Shown here: in pieces, positions 1-7,203 of the stretch
How positions within the stretch are numbered: the stretch's first letter is position 1
How the letters are laid out: every line of letters starts with the position of its first letter
DNA from: QQUJ01 sp050287605
GTDB lineage: Bacteria; Pseudomonadota; Gammaproteobacteria; QQUJ01
DNA length: 16,179 bases
Assembly (NCBI GenBank): GCA_050287605.1
Contig: JBNKCG010000060.1
Location: 1-16,179 of the forward strand
Direction: 5' to 3'
Position numbers and translations under genes: made by a program
Notes under the pieces: generated by a model
The model's database searches: none
What the model saw: the letters and a program-made list of their open reading frames with translations, nothing else
What the model was told of the DNA's origin: nothing

Positions 1-663
1 ACCTCGGTCTACGTCTACGAGGCCCCGGTGCGCATTTGGCACTGGATCAACGCCCTGGCCATCACCGTGTTGGCGGTGACCGGCTACTTCATCGGCACGC
101 CGCTGCCCTCCATGCCGGGGGAGGCCAGCGCGAATTTCCTCATGGGCTACATCCGTTTCGCCCACTTCGCCGCCGGTTATGTCTTCGCCATCGGGTTCCT
201 CGGGCGCATCTACTGGGCCTGCGTCGGCAACTCGCATTCGCGCGAGCTGTTCTGGATCCCCTTCTGGCGCAAGTCGTACTGGGAGGGGTTGTTTCACGAG
301 GCGCGCTGGTACTTCTACATGGTGGGCGAGCCCAGGAAGTACCTGGGCCACAATCCCCTGGGCCGCTTCATGATGGTCACCTTCTTCACCGCCACCACCG
401 CCTTCATGATCCTCACCGGCGGTGCGCTCTACGCCCAGGGGGCGGGTCTCGACAGCTGGCAGCACTCGGTATTCGGCTGGGTGATGAACCTGTTCGGCAA
501 CAGCCAGAACCTGCACACCTGGCACCACGTAGGGTTGTGGGTGATGGTCACCTTCGTGGTGGTCCACATCTACGCCGCGGTGCGCGAGGACATCCTGTCG
601 CGCCAGAGCCTGATCAGCACCATGATCAGCGGCGAGCGTATGTTCAAGGACGATCGGCCATGA
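1..663 (+). CDS. cybH: [NiFe]-hydrogenase b-type cytochrome subunit (HyaC/HupC), 5' partial
   Basis: This is the membrane anchor of a group 1 uptake [NiFe]-hydrogenase. It carries electrons from the small subunit to the quinone pool through two b hemes. The reading frame is open from base 1 (…VYVYEAPVRIWHW), so the start lies upstream. The GTG at 28 falls inside the conserved N-terminal motif and is not the start. The window holds 220 residues, against about 235 for E. coli HyaC. Likely heme-ligand histidines, counted from the first codon here, are H14 (RIWHW), H55 (RFAHF), H175 (TWHH) and H189 (VVVH). The 14-residue gap between the last two matches the family. About four hydrophobic segments are visible. 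The gene ends with TGA at 661-663, overlapping the ATG of hyaD. The hydrogenase small and large subunit genes would be expected just upstream, outside the window. Confidence 0.95.
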   Translation, partial: TSVYVYEAPVRIWHWINALAITVLAVTGYFIGTPLPSMPGEASANFLMGYIRFAHFAAGYVFAIGFLGRIYWACVGNSHSRELFWIPFWRKSYWEGLFHEARWYFYMVGEPRKYLGHNPLGRFMMVTFFTATTAFMILTGGALYAQGAGLDSWQHSVFGWVMNLFGNSQNLHTWHHVGLWVMVTFVVVHIYAAVREDILSRQSLISTMISGERMFKDDRP

Positions 664-1445
664 AAGCCCGGACTTCCCGTACCCCTCCTACTGCGGCCGC
701 CGATCCGCTCGCTGTGGCGGGCCGTACTCCCTCAGGTCAGCTCGACGTAGCGTCAGCTACGCCTTCGCTGACCTTCAGTCCGTGCGGCCCGCCACAGCGG
801 CGCCTCGACGCCCTCGCTACGGACGGGCACGGGAAGTCCGGGCTTACGCACAACTGCGAGCTGCTCATCCTCGGCATCGGCAACCTGCTGTGGGCCGACG
901 AGGGATTCGGGGTGCGCGCGGTGGAGGCGTTGCACCGGCGCTACGAGTTGCCCGACGGGGTGACGGTGATGGACGGCGGCACCCAGGGGCTTTACCTGCT
1001 GCCCTACGTGCAGGGCGCCCGCCGGCTGCTGATCTTCGACGCCATCGACTACGGCCTGGAGCCGGGCACGCTGAAACAGGTGCGCGACGACGAGGTGCCG
1101 CGTTTCACCGGTGCCAAGAAGATGAGCCTGCACCAGACCGGTTTCCAGGACGTGCTGAGCGCGGCCGACCTGTTGGGCGGGTTGCCCGAGGCCATGCTGC
1201 TGATCGGCGTACAGGCCGAGCAGCTGGACGATTGGGGCGGCACGCTGAGCGCCTGCGTCAGCGCGCAGATCGAACCTGCGGTTGCCGCCGCGGCCGCCCA
1301 GCTCGCGGAGTGGGGGATCCCGCTGCAGCCCCGCGAGGCGCCGTTGGCCGCGGCGCAGGAGGTGTTGCGTCACGGACTCGACCGGCAGGGCTACGAATGG
1401 CGCCCCGCCGGTAGAGAAATCGGCAGCGCGGGGGTGCGGTCATGA
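660..1445 (+). CDS. hyaD: HyaD/HybD-family hydrogenase maturation endopeptidase with palindrome-encoded N-terminal insert
   Basis: This protease removes the C-terminal tail of the hydrogenase large subunit after Ni insertion. The core begins at about residue 68 with LLILGIGNLLWADEGFG. Expected Ni-binding residues are present: E81 (ADEG), D127 (FDAIDYG) and H158 (SLHQTG), numbered from ATG660. That ATG overlaps the hyaC stop (ATGA) and has AAGGA at 646-650, 9 nt upstream. The protein would be 261 aa, about 60 longer than usual. The extra part is residues 2-62, low-complexity and rich in Ala/Thr/Pro/Arg, and is encoded by the palindrome at 664-845. No other ATG, GTG or TTG near the conserved core is in frame, apart from GTG714 inside the palindrome. 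Removing 183 nt (663-845) would rebuild an ATG followed directly by THNCELLILG, a normal HyaD start. Function is therefore likely, but the N-terminus is abnormal. Confidence 0.9.
   Translation: MKARTSRTPPTAAADPLAVAGRTPSGQLDVASATPSLTFSPCGPPQRRLDALATDGHGKSGLTHNCELLILGIGNLLWADEGFGVRAVEALHRRYELPDGVTVMDGGTQGLYLLPYVQGARRLLIFDAIDYGLEPGTLKQVRDDEVPRFTGAKKMSLHQTGFQDVLSAADLLGGLPEAMLLIGVQAEQLDDWGGTLSACVSAQIEPAVAAAAAQLAEWGIPLQPREAPLAAAQEVLRHGLDRQGYEWRPAGREIGSAGVRS
664..845. repeat. 182-bp nested palindromic element inserted at the hyaD 5' end
   Basis: Four pairs of perfect inverted-repeat arms share one centre at about 754: 664-680 with 829-845 (17/17, AAGCCCGGACTTCCCGT and its complement), 710-724 with 785-799 (15/15), 734-741 with 767-774 (8/8), and 746-751 with 756-761 (6/6, loop GTCA). 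The sequence between the arms is also partly symmetric. The whole unit could fold into one long imperfect hairpin in RNA or a cruciform in DNA. It has no stop codon in the hyaD frame. The form suggests a dispersed palindromic repeat (REP/MITE-like or Rickettsia-palindromic-element-like), but no second copy is visible in this window. Confidence 0.85.
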
Positions 1446-2296
1446 ATCCGCAGTTGTGGCCCGACGACGAGCGCGAGGTCAATTTCGTCGCCGTGCACGA
1501 CGGCGTGGAACTCGGAACGAGCGATGATACCTGGGGACGCTCACCTCTGGGCGAGCTGGCCAACCCCGCCGGCGAGCAGCTCATCGCCCGTTGCGAGGCC
1601 GGACGTGACCTTCTCAACACCCTGGCCGAGAGGCTGGTGGGGCATCGCATCGACGGTCCCAACGTCACGCTGCCGCTGGATGGGCTGCCCGCGGACGACC
1701 GGCACCTGATCGCGCAGGTGCTGGGGCAGGGCGAAGTGCGCTGGGTGCTCGACGGCGAACGGCGCGTGGAGGCGCAGGAGTCGGTCATGGCCGGCGTCTG
1801 GCAACTCAGCGAGCCGGGCGTCGCCGGCCGTCCCCCGCGGCAGTGGATCGAGGTGGGCGCCATTCCCGACGCGCTGCGCCGTCGGGCGGCGGAACTGCCG
1901 TCCATGCCCGCGATCCCGGAACCCCCCGCGGGCACCATGAACGTGATGCCGGTGCTGGCCGAACTGAGCGACGCCTCGCATCGCCACCGTCCGGGTAACG
2001 AGAACCGCGTGATCAATCTCACCCTGCTGCCCATGACGCCGCAGGATCTGAACTTCCTGCATCAAGTGTTGGGCGACGGTGGTATCGCCATCGAGTCCCG
2101 CGGCTATGGCGCGTGCCGCGTTCACGCCACCGCCTGGGCCAACCTCTGGTCGGTGCAGTACTTCAATGCCATGGACACCCTCATCCTCGATACCCTGGAG
2201 GTGGGCGACATCCCCGCCGCCGCCTGCGCGGCGCAGGAGGATATCGAAGACTCCGCAACGCGGCTGCGGGAGATCCTCGCCGCCTATTTGGAGTGA
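1442..2296 (+). CDS. hyaF: HyaF/HupH-family hydrogenase expression/formation protein
   Basis: This is a 284-aa maturation factor of the HupH/HyaF family (E. coli HyaF is 285 aa). Family members act in the assembly of group 1 [NiFe]-hydrogenases. In rhizobia HupH is needed for active enzyme, probably at the Fe-cofactor or large-subunit stage. The C-terminal half carries the recognisable HupH domain, including WANLWSVQYFNAMDTLILDT, then an EVGDIP segment and a helical ending around EDIEDSATRLREIL. The N-terminal part contains a second related segment around residues 50-110. The ATG at 1442 overlaps the hyaD stop (ATGA), indicating translational coupling. No signal peptide or membrane segment is seen, so it should act in the cytoplasm. 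Confidence 0.9.
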   Translation: MNPQLWPDDEREVNFVAVHDGVELGTSDDTWGRSPLGELANPAGEQLIARCEAGRDLLNTLAERLVGHRIDGPNVTLPLDGLPADDRHLIAQVLGQGEVRWVLDGERRVEAQESVMAGVWQLSEPGVAGRPPRQWIEVGAIPDALRRRAAELPSMPAIPEPPAGTMNVMPVLAELSDASHRHRPGNENRVINLTLLPMTPQDLNFLHQVLGDGGIAIESRGYGACRVHATAWANLWSVQYFNAMDTLILDTLEVGDIPAAACAAQEDIEDSATRLREILAAYLE

Positions 2297-2337
2297 CGGG
2301 GAGGGTGGACGCGCAAACGCACGCCGATACTCGGTCC

Positions 2338-2970
2338 ATGGAGTGCGGGGTGTGCTGGCAGGTCTACGATCCTCAGCATGGCGATGCCACGCGGGATATT
2401 TCCCCGGGGACGCCGTTTTCCGCACTGCCCGCGGATTGGCGCTGCCCGCGCTGCCAGGCGGCGCCGCTGCAGTTTCTGCCGCACGATGAGGGGCGCCGCA
2501 GCACCCCGGATGCCGCCCCTTGGCAGACGCGTGTGGACAAGCTGGTGGCCGCCTACGAGGCCGTCGCCGAGCAGCGCATGCGCGGCCTGCCCGTCTACAA
2601 CGAGCGCTTGCGGGTGGAGGCGGTCGGCTTCCAGCCCTGGGGCACGTGCCTGATCGGCGTGCTGATCACCCCCTGGTTCATGAACGCGGTGTTGCTGCCC
2701 GAGCGTGATCGCGACTGGGCGGCGCTACAGGAGGGTGCGCAGATCGGTTGGGCGCTCCCCTCCGGGCGCTACACCTTCGTCCACGGCCGCCTGGAAGGAT
2801 TCGGCGTCCTGCAGAGCTGCTCGCTGTTCTCGCCCATGGGGATGTTCGACCAGCAGGCCGTCGCCCGCATCACCGCCCAGGCGGCGCTGGAGGCGCTGCT
2901 GGAGGCGCCGGCCGCCGCCGATGCGCCGCGCTCGCTCAGCCGGCGCGACTTCCTGTTGCCCGGCGGCTGA
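2338..2970 (+). CDS. hybE: Rubredoxin (HupI)-HybE/HupJ fusion, [NiFe]-hydrogenase assembly protein
   Basis: Two hydrogenase maturation domains lie in one 210-aa chain. Residues 1-45 form a HupI-type rubredoxin with C3-x2-C6 and C36-P-x-C39, plus the family segment GTPFSALPADWRCPRC, which binds one Fe. Residues about 60-200 are a HybE/HupJ chaperone domain with the hallmark GVLITPWFMNAVLLP. The HybE family helps proofread Tat export or assembly of the hydrogenase, and HupI protects or assists Fe-S maturation when O2 is present. The start is uncertain. ATG2338 sits directly before the first rubredoxin motif but has no good Shine-Dalgarno sequence. GTG2293 overlaps the hyaF stop, and GTG2305 directly abuts a GGGGAGG. 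The upstream options would add 11 to 15 residues. It is the last recognisable gene of the hydrogenase operon here. Confidence 0.88.
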   Translation: MECGVCWQVYDPQHGDATRDISPGTPFSALPADWRCPRCQAAPLQFLPHDEGRRSTPDAAPWQTRVDKLVAAYEAVAEQRMRGLPVYNERLRVEAVGFQPWGTCLIGVLITPWFMNAVLLPERDRDWAALQEGAQIGWALPSGRYTFVHGRLEGFGVLQSCSLFSPMGMFDQQAVARITAQAALEALLEAPAAADAPRSLSRRDFLLPGG

Positions 2971-3050
2971 TCCCCGCAGGACCGGGCGGGTAGGGATACA
3001 CGCAACAACTGCGGCGTTTTTATCCGCGCGCCGGTGGCTATAGTCAAGCC

Positions 3051-3320
3051 ATGGTTCGCGTCGTCTTCACCGCCAATCTCGCGCGCCACACCGACTGTCC
3101 CGAGATGACCATGCCCGACGGGTCGGTCCGCGAAGTGCTGGAGCGCTATTTCGCTGCCCATCCCCGTATCCGGCGCTACATTCTCGATGATCAGGGCGCC
3201 GTGCAGCGCCACGTCAACGTCTTCGTCGAGGATCACCCGACGGTGGACCGTGTGCGGCTCTCCGAGCCGGTGCACGACGGACAGACGCTCTTCATCTTCC
3301 AGGCTTTGTCGGGAGGTTGA
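3051..3320 (+). CDS. MoaD/ThiS-family ubiquitin-like small protein with C-terminal Gly-Gly
   Basis: This 89-aa protein has the beta-grasp sulfur-carrier pattern: an N-terminal strand (MVRVVFTANLARHT), a helix around SVREVLERYFAAHP, strands containing VNVFVED and QTLFIF, and an ending of ALSGG. The terminal GG is the residue pair that is adenylated and thiocarboxylated in MoaD, ThiS and archaeal SAMPs. It lacks the other molybdopterin or thiamin genes as neighbours. Instead, the next gene, a BNR propeller, starts 2 nt after its stop, so the two are co-translated. The role is unknown. Sulfur donation or protein conjugation are both inferences. A weak TATAGT lies at 3039-3044, only 6 nt before the ATG. 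Confidence 0.85.
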   Translation: MVRVVFTANLARHTDCPEMTMPDGSVREVLERYFAAHPRIRRYILDDQGAVQRHVNVFVEDHPTVDRVRLSEPVHDGQTLFIFQALSGG

Positions 3321-3322
3321 CC

Positions 3323-4432
3323 ATGGAAACCCGATTGCTGGTCGCGACCCGCAAGGGTCTGTTCATTTTCGAATCTGCGCTCGCGAACACGCCTCGCTGG
3401 CGCATCAGGGAGACGCCGTTTCTCGGCGACCCGGTGACCATGGTGCTCGCCGAGCCGGGCGGCGAGCGCATTTACGCTGCGCTGGATCACGGTCACTTCG
3501 GGGTCAAGTTGCACCGCTCCGAGGATGGTGGGCGCCAGTGGGAAGAGATCGCCGCCCCGGCCTATCCTTCCAAGCCGGACGACGTCGAAGACCGCGATCC
3601 CTTCAGCGGCCAGGTCATCCCGTGGACGTTGAAGCGCATCTGGTCGCTGACCCAGGGCCCCGGCGGCGAGCTGTGGTGCGGCACCATGCCCGGCGGACTG
3701 TTCCGCTCGGACGACCGGGGCGAGAGCTGGGAGCTGGTGCGTGCCCTTTGGGATCACCCCGCGCGCAAGCAGTGGGCCGGCGGTGGGGGCGACTGGCCCG
3801 GCATCCATTCGGTGATCGCCGATCCACGCGACGGGCGTCGCGTGCTGGTGGGGGTTTCGGTGGGCGGGGTCTGGGCCAGCGACGACGGCGGGGTAGCGTG
3901 GAGACCGCGCACCGATGGTATGTGGGCGGCCTACATGCCTCCCGAGCAGGCCGGCGAACCGGTGGCCCAGGACGCGCACAGCATCGTCCAGTGTCCCGCC
4001 GCACCCGACGTGCTATGGTGCCAGCACCACAACGGGGTGTTTCGCTCCGACGACGGCGGTGGCCAGTGGCGCGAGATCACCACCGTCAAACCCTCGGTTT
4101 TCGGTTTCGCGGTGGCGGTCCATCCCCACGATCCCGACACCGCGTGGTTCGTGCCGGCGGCCAAGGATGAGCAGCGCATCCCGGTGGACGGCCGCCTGGT
4201 GGTGGCGCGCACCCGCGACGGCGGGGACTCCTTCCAGGTGCTGAGCAGCGGTCTGCCGCAGGAACACGCCTACGACCTGGTATACCGCCATGCCCTGGCG
4301 GTGGACGGCAGCGGCGAGCGGCTTGCCTTCGGCAGCACCACCGGTGGCTTGTGGTCCAGTGAAGACGGCGGTGAGCAGTGGGAGACGGTCAGCGTCCACC
4401 TGCCGCCGATCTATTGTGTGCGTTATTGCTGA
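3323..4432 (+). CDS. WD40/YVTN/BNR-like repeat protein (sialidase-type Asp-box propeller)
   Basis: This is a 369-aa beta-propeller with at least six Asp-box/BNR motifs of the S-x-D-x-G-x-x-W/F type: RSEDGGRQW, RSDDRGESW, ASDDGGVAW, RSDDGGGQW, RTRDGGDSF and SSEDGGEQW. Such repeats occur in sialidases, Vps10 domains and photosystem II assembly factor Ycf48. The sequence does not show catalytic residues that would make it a sialidase. There is no signal peptide, so the protein is probably cytoplasmic, which is unusual for secreted BNR hydrolases. The start is ATG3323, with GGGAGG at 3311-3316; TTG3317 is an alternative only 2 codons upstream. It forms a unit with the upstream MoaD-like gene and may be its partner or target. 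That role is inferred. Confidence 0.85.
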   Translation: METRLLVATRKGLFIFESALANTPRWRIRETPFLGDPVTMVLAEPGGERIYAALDHGHFGVKLHRSEDGGRQWEEIAAPAYPSKPDDVEDRDPFSGQVIPWTLKRIWSLTQGPGGELWCGTMPGGLFRSDDRGESWELVRALWDHPARKQWAGGGGDWPGIHSVIADPRDGRRVLVGVSVGGVWASDDGGVAWRPRTDGMWAAYMPPEQAGEPVAQDAHSIVQCPAAPDVLWCQHHNGVFRSDDGGGQWREITTVKPSVFGFAVAVHPHDPDTAWFVPAAKDEQRIPVDGRLVVARTRDGGDSFQVLSSGLPQEHAYDLVYRHALAVDGSGERLAFGSTTGGLWSSEDGGEQWETVSVHLPPIYCVRYC

Positions 4433-4443
4433 AAGGAAAGCGA

Positions 4444-4815
4444 GTGACGATGGTGAGCGTAGTGGCTTCCGTGTTGGTGGTGCTGGTCGCCCTGTTGCAT
4501 GTGGGATTTCTAGTGCTGGAGATGTTTCTCTGGAGTACGCCGTTCGGGCAGAAGACCTTCGGGCTGACGCCGGAGACTGCGGCGGCGAGCAAGACGCTGG
4601 CCGCCAACCAGGGGCTCTACAACGGCTTTCTGGCGGCTGGTCTGCTGTGGGGGTTGATGAGCGGTGAGCCGGGCCGCGCCGTCATCGTCTTCTTCTTGGG
4701 CTGCGTGATCGTCGCCGGGGTGTACGGCGGGCTCACGGCCAAGCGCACCATTCTTCTCATCCAGGCGCTGCCCGCAGCGCTGGCGCTGGCCGCGGTGTTG
4801 GCGGGGGGCGCCTGA
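4444..4815 (+). CDS. DUF1304-family small integral membrane protein
   Basis: This 123-aa, four-helix membrane protein carries the DUF1304 N-terminal signature LVALLHVGFLVLEMFLWSTP followed by FGQKTFGL. Its length matches the family, which is usually about 120 aa. Members have no established biochemical function. The start chosen is GTG4444, because AAAGGA at 4432-4437 lies 6 nt upstream. ATG4450, two codons later, is a possible alternative. It follows the BNR propeller gene by 11 nt and could be read from the same transcript. Its stop lies 3 nt from the stop of the convergent MFS gene, with no terminator visible between them. Confidence 0.85.
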   Translation: MTMVSVVASVLVVLVALLHVGFLVLEMFLWSTPFGQKTFGLTPETAAASKTLAANQGLYNGFLAAGLLWGLMSGEPGRAVIVFFLGCVIVAGVYGGLTAKRTILLIQALPAALALAAVLAGGA

Positions 4816-4818
4816 GCG

Positions 4819-6021
4819 TCACCGCGAGGCGCCGGGTGTGGCATCGCCATCCGGGATGCCGCGCGTCAACAGCAGATAGGTCAGCAGTGAGCCTCCGCCC
4901 AGTACGAAGGTGATCCAGCCCAGTCCGACGGCGCTGCCGTCGTAAAGCGATTGCGCCACGAAGGTGGCCAGCGCGCCGCTCGTCATCTGGAGAAATCCCA
5001 TCAGCGCCGAGGCGCTGCCCGCCGTCTGCGGAAAGGGCTGCATGGCCAACGCGATCGACGGCGGCAGCGCCAGGCCCATCCCGAGCAGGAAGAGCGTCAT
5101 CGGTGCGATGACCCGCACGAGGCTCAGCTCGTCTGACAACAGCAGCAGCGCTGCCCCGCCCAGAGCGGCGCTCACGGTGCCCGCTACGATCAACCAGTGG
5201 GCCGACACCCGGCGGCGCAGCCGCCCGGCGAGAAAACTACCCAGGGCGTAGGCCGACACGGTGAACAGCATCAGGTAGCCGTAGTGGTGCGGTGACGCAC
5301 CCAGTTGCTCAATGAACAGGTAGGGCGCGAGGGTGTTGTAGGAGAAAAGACCGCCGAAAATCAGGCTGCCCGCCAGCACGTTGCCGAGGAAGTAGCGGTT
5401 GCGCGCGATGGTGAGATAGGTGCCGGCGAGGCGCAGCGGGCGCAGGGAGTGGAGCGCTGTCGGACGATGCGACTCGGCCAGTCGGCGCAGCGTGAGCGTC
5501 AGCACCAGCAGGCCGAACAGGGCCAGCACCCCGAAGTTGGTCCGCCACCCGGCCAGCTCCTCGATGAATCCGCCGATGATGGGCGCCAGCGCCGGGGCCA
5601 GAGCCAGTGCGGTGCCGATGAAGGCGAAGATACTCACTGCCTCCAGGCCTTGATAGCGGTCGCGCACCACGGCCCGCGCCACCACCGGCCCGACGCAGGC
5701 GATGGCTCCTTGCAGAAAACGTCCCGCCTGCAGCGTTTCGATGCTGGGCGCCAGGGCGCACAGCGCGCTGATCACCAGGTAGAGTGCCAGTCCGACCAGC
5801 AGCACCGGGCGGCGGCCGAAGCGGTCGCTGAGCGGCCCCACCACCAGTTGTCCTATCGCAAACCCCAGCAGGAACAGTCCCAGCGTGCTCTGCACCGCCG
5901 CGGCCGGCACGGCGAAATCGGCGGTGATGGCCGGCATCGACGGCACGTACAGCGTGACCGAGAACGGGCCCAACGCCACCAGCAGGGTCAGCAGTACCGC
6001 TTCGCCGTGGAGGTTGCGCAT
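4819..6021 (-). CDS. Bcr/CflA-type multidrug efflux MFS transporter
   Basis: This 400-aa major facilitator is a predicted drug:H+ antiporter with about 12 membrane helices. It has the Bcr/CflA N-terminal signature LYVPSMPAI at residues 24-32 and loop motif A, GPLSDRFGRRP, at residues 62-72. ATG6021 is chosen because the product then begins just before helix 1 (MRNLHGEAVLL), as in the family. An ATG at 6072 would add 17 residues that look non-coding. The substrate cannot be told from sequence. The gene is divergent from the Vgb-like gene across a 200-bp gap and convergent with the DUF1304 gene. Confidence 0.9.
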   Translation of the reverse strand: MRNLHGEAVLLTLLVALGPFSVTLYVPSMPAITADFAVPAAAVQSTLGLFLLGFAIGQLVVGPLSDRFGRRPVLLVGLALYLVISALCALAPSIETLQAGRFLQGAIACVGPVVARAVVRDRYQGLEAVSIFAFIGTALALAPALAPIIGGFIEELAGWRTNFGVLALFGLLVLTLTLRRLAESHRPTALHSLRPLRLAGTYLTIARNRYFLGNVLAGSLIFGGLFSYNTLAPYLFIEQLGASPHHYGYLMLFTVSAYALGSFLAGRLRRRVSAHWLIVAGTVSAALGGAALLLLSDELSLVRVIAPMTLFLLGMGLALPPSIALAMQPFPQTAGSASALMGFLQMTSGALATFVAQSLYDGSAVGLGWITFVLGGGSLLTYLLLTRGIPDGDATPGASR

Positions 6022-6221
6022 CGCCGGGGGCCCTTTGTGGTGAGTGTCGACAAGCGCGTAACCATAGACCATTTTCCGGCCCGGTGGGCAGCGGTTTGTG
6101 CACTGCGGGAGAGTGGGCCGGACGCAACGTTGACCTGAGCCGATGTCTCAACTAGGTGTTGTTCTATGCATCGCCGCGCGGGAGGCGCGGCTGTATCCCG
6201 CCACAGCGAAAGGAGATCGTC

Positions 6222-7193
6222 ATGCGCATCGTCGCTGGGTTGTTGGCGCTGTTGGCTCTGGTCGCGCTGCCGGCCGCGGGAGCCGAGGTCACGATGGAGA
6301 GCTACCCGGTTCCGGCGGGTGCCCATCCCCACGACGCGGCCCCCGATCCGGGGGGAGGTGTGGTCTGGTACACAGCACAGCGCCAGGAGGCGCTGGGGCG
6401 CCTGGACCCGGCGACGGGCGAGACACGCCACATTCCGCTGGGCGGTGGATCGGCACCCCACGGGGTGATCGTCGGGCCCGACGGTGCGCCGTGGGTGACC
6501 GACGGCGGCCTCAACGCCATCGTGCGCGTCGACCCTCGCACCTTCGCGGTTACCCGTTTTCCACTGCCGGCAGGGGGTGCCTATACCAATCTCAATACCG
6601 CTGCGTTCGACGGCAGCGGGGTGTTGTGGTTTACCGGACAGGGTGGCATCTACGGCAGGCTCGATCCCAGGGTCGGCACGGTGCAGGTCTACCCGGCGCC
6701 GCGCGGCGCGGGCCCCTACGGCATCGCTGCCACGCCCGGGGGAGAGGTCTATTTCGCCTCGCTGACCGGCAATTATATCGCCCACATCGATACCGCCACC
6801 GGGGCGGTCCGCGTGATCGAACCGCCCACCCCGCGGCAGGGCGCGCGCCGGGTCTGGTCCGACTCGGGCGGGCGGATCTGGGTCAGCGAGTGGAACACCG
6901 GGCAGTTGTCGCGCTACGACCCCGCAACGGCGAGTTGGCACTCCTGGCGGCTGCCCGGCGCCAACCCCCGCGCCTACGCGGTCTACGTGGATGAGCACGA
7001 TCGGGTGTGGGTGAGCGATTTCGGCGCCAACGCGGTGCTGCGCTTCGATCCGCAGACAGAAACCTTTGAGACCTTCCCCTCGCCGCGCCGTGGGGCGGGC
7101 GTGCGCCATCTCCTCGGCCGTCCCGGGGAGGTGTGGGCCCCGGAGTCCGGTACCGATCACCTGGTGGTGTTTCGCACCCGCGAGAGCCGCTGA
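6222..7193 (+). CDS. Vgb-like (virginiamycin B lyase-type) seven-bladed propeller, exported
   Basis: This is a 323-aa protein. Residues 1-21 form a Sec signal peptide with a likely cleavage after AGA. After it come seven repeats of the streptogramin-lyase/NHL type, each around a W-V/F-x-T/S core and ending in a G/A-x-I/L-x-R-x-D-like strand (for example APHGVIVGPDGAPWVTD and GARRVWSDSGGRIWVSE). The start is ATG6222, with AAAGGAG at 6209-6215. True Vgb enzymes open streptogramin B rings in the cytoplasm. An exported homologue in a Gram-negative is more likely a binding or scaffold propeller, and I would not call it a resistance gene. A small GC hairpin (6174-6179 with 6185-6190) lies in its leader. 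Confidence 0.82.
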   Translation: MRIVAGLLALLALVALPAAGAEVTMESYPVPAGAHPHDAAPDPGGGVVWYTAQRQEALGRLDPATGETRHIPLGGGSAPHGVIVGPDGAPWVTDGGLNAIVRVDPRTFAVTRFPLPAGGAYTNLNTAAFDGSGVLWFTGQGGIYGRLDPRVGTVQVYPAPRGAGPYGIAATPGGEVYFASLTGNYIAHIDTATGAVRVIEPPTPRQGARRVWSDSGGRIWVSEWNTGQLSRYDPATASWHSWRLPGANPRAYAVYVDEHDRVWVSDFGANAVLRFDPQTETFETFPSPRRGAGVRHLLGRPGEVWAPESGTDHLVVFRTRESR

Positions 7194-7203
7194 ACGGCGG
7201 CGG

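Noticed and set aside
28..30. GTG at 28 as the start of the cytochrome b gene
   Set aside because: The frame is open to base 1 and residues before this codon (VYVYEAP) belong to the conserved N-terminal motif of HyaC. The true start is outside the window.
6130..6158. TTGACC with TAGGTG 17 bp downstream as a promoter for the Vgb-like gene
   Set aside because: The -35 is good but the -10 matches only weakly. It may be real, but cannot be separated from chance.
6174..6190. Hairpin CCGCGC-GGGAG-GCGCGG in the Vgb-like gene leader
   Set aside because: A 6-bp GC stem is common by chance in this base composition, there is no T-run, and no known riboswitch features are present.
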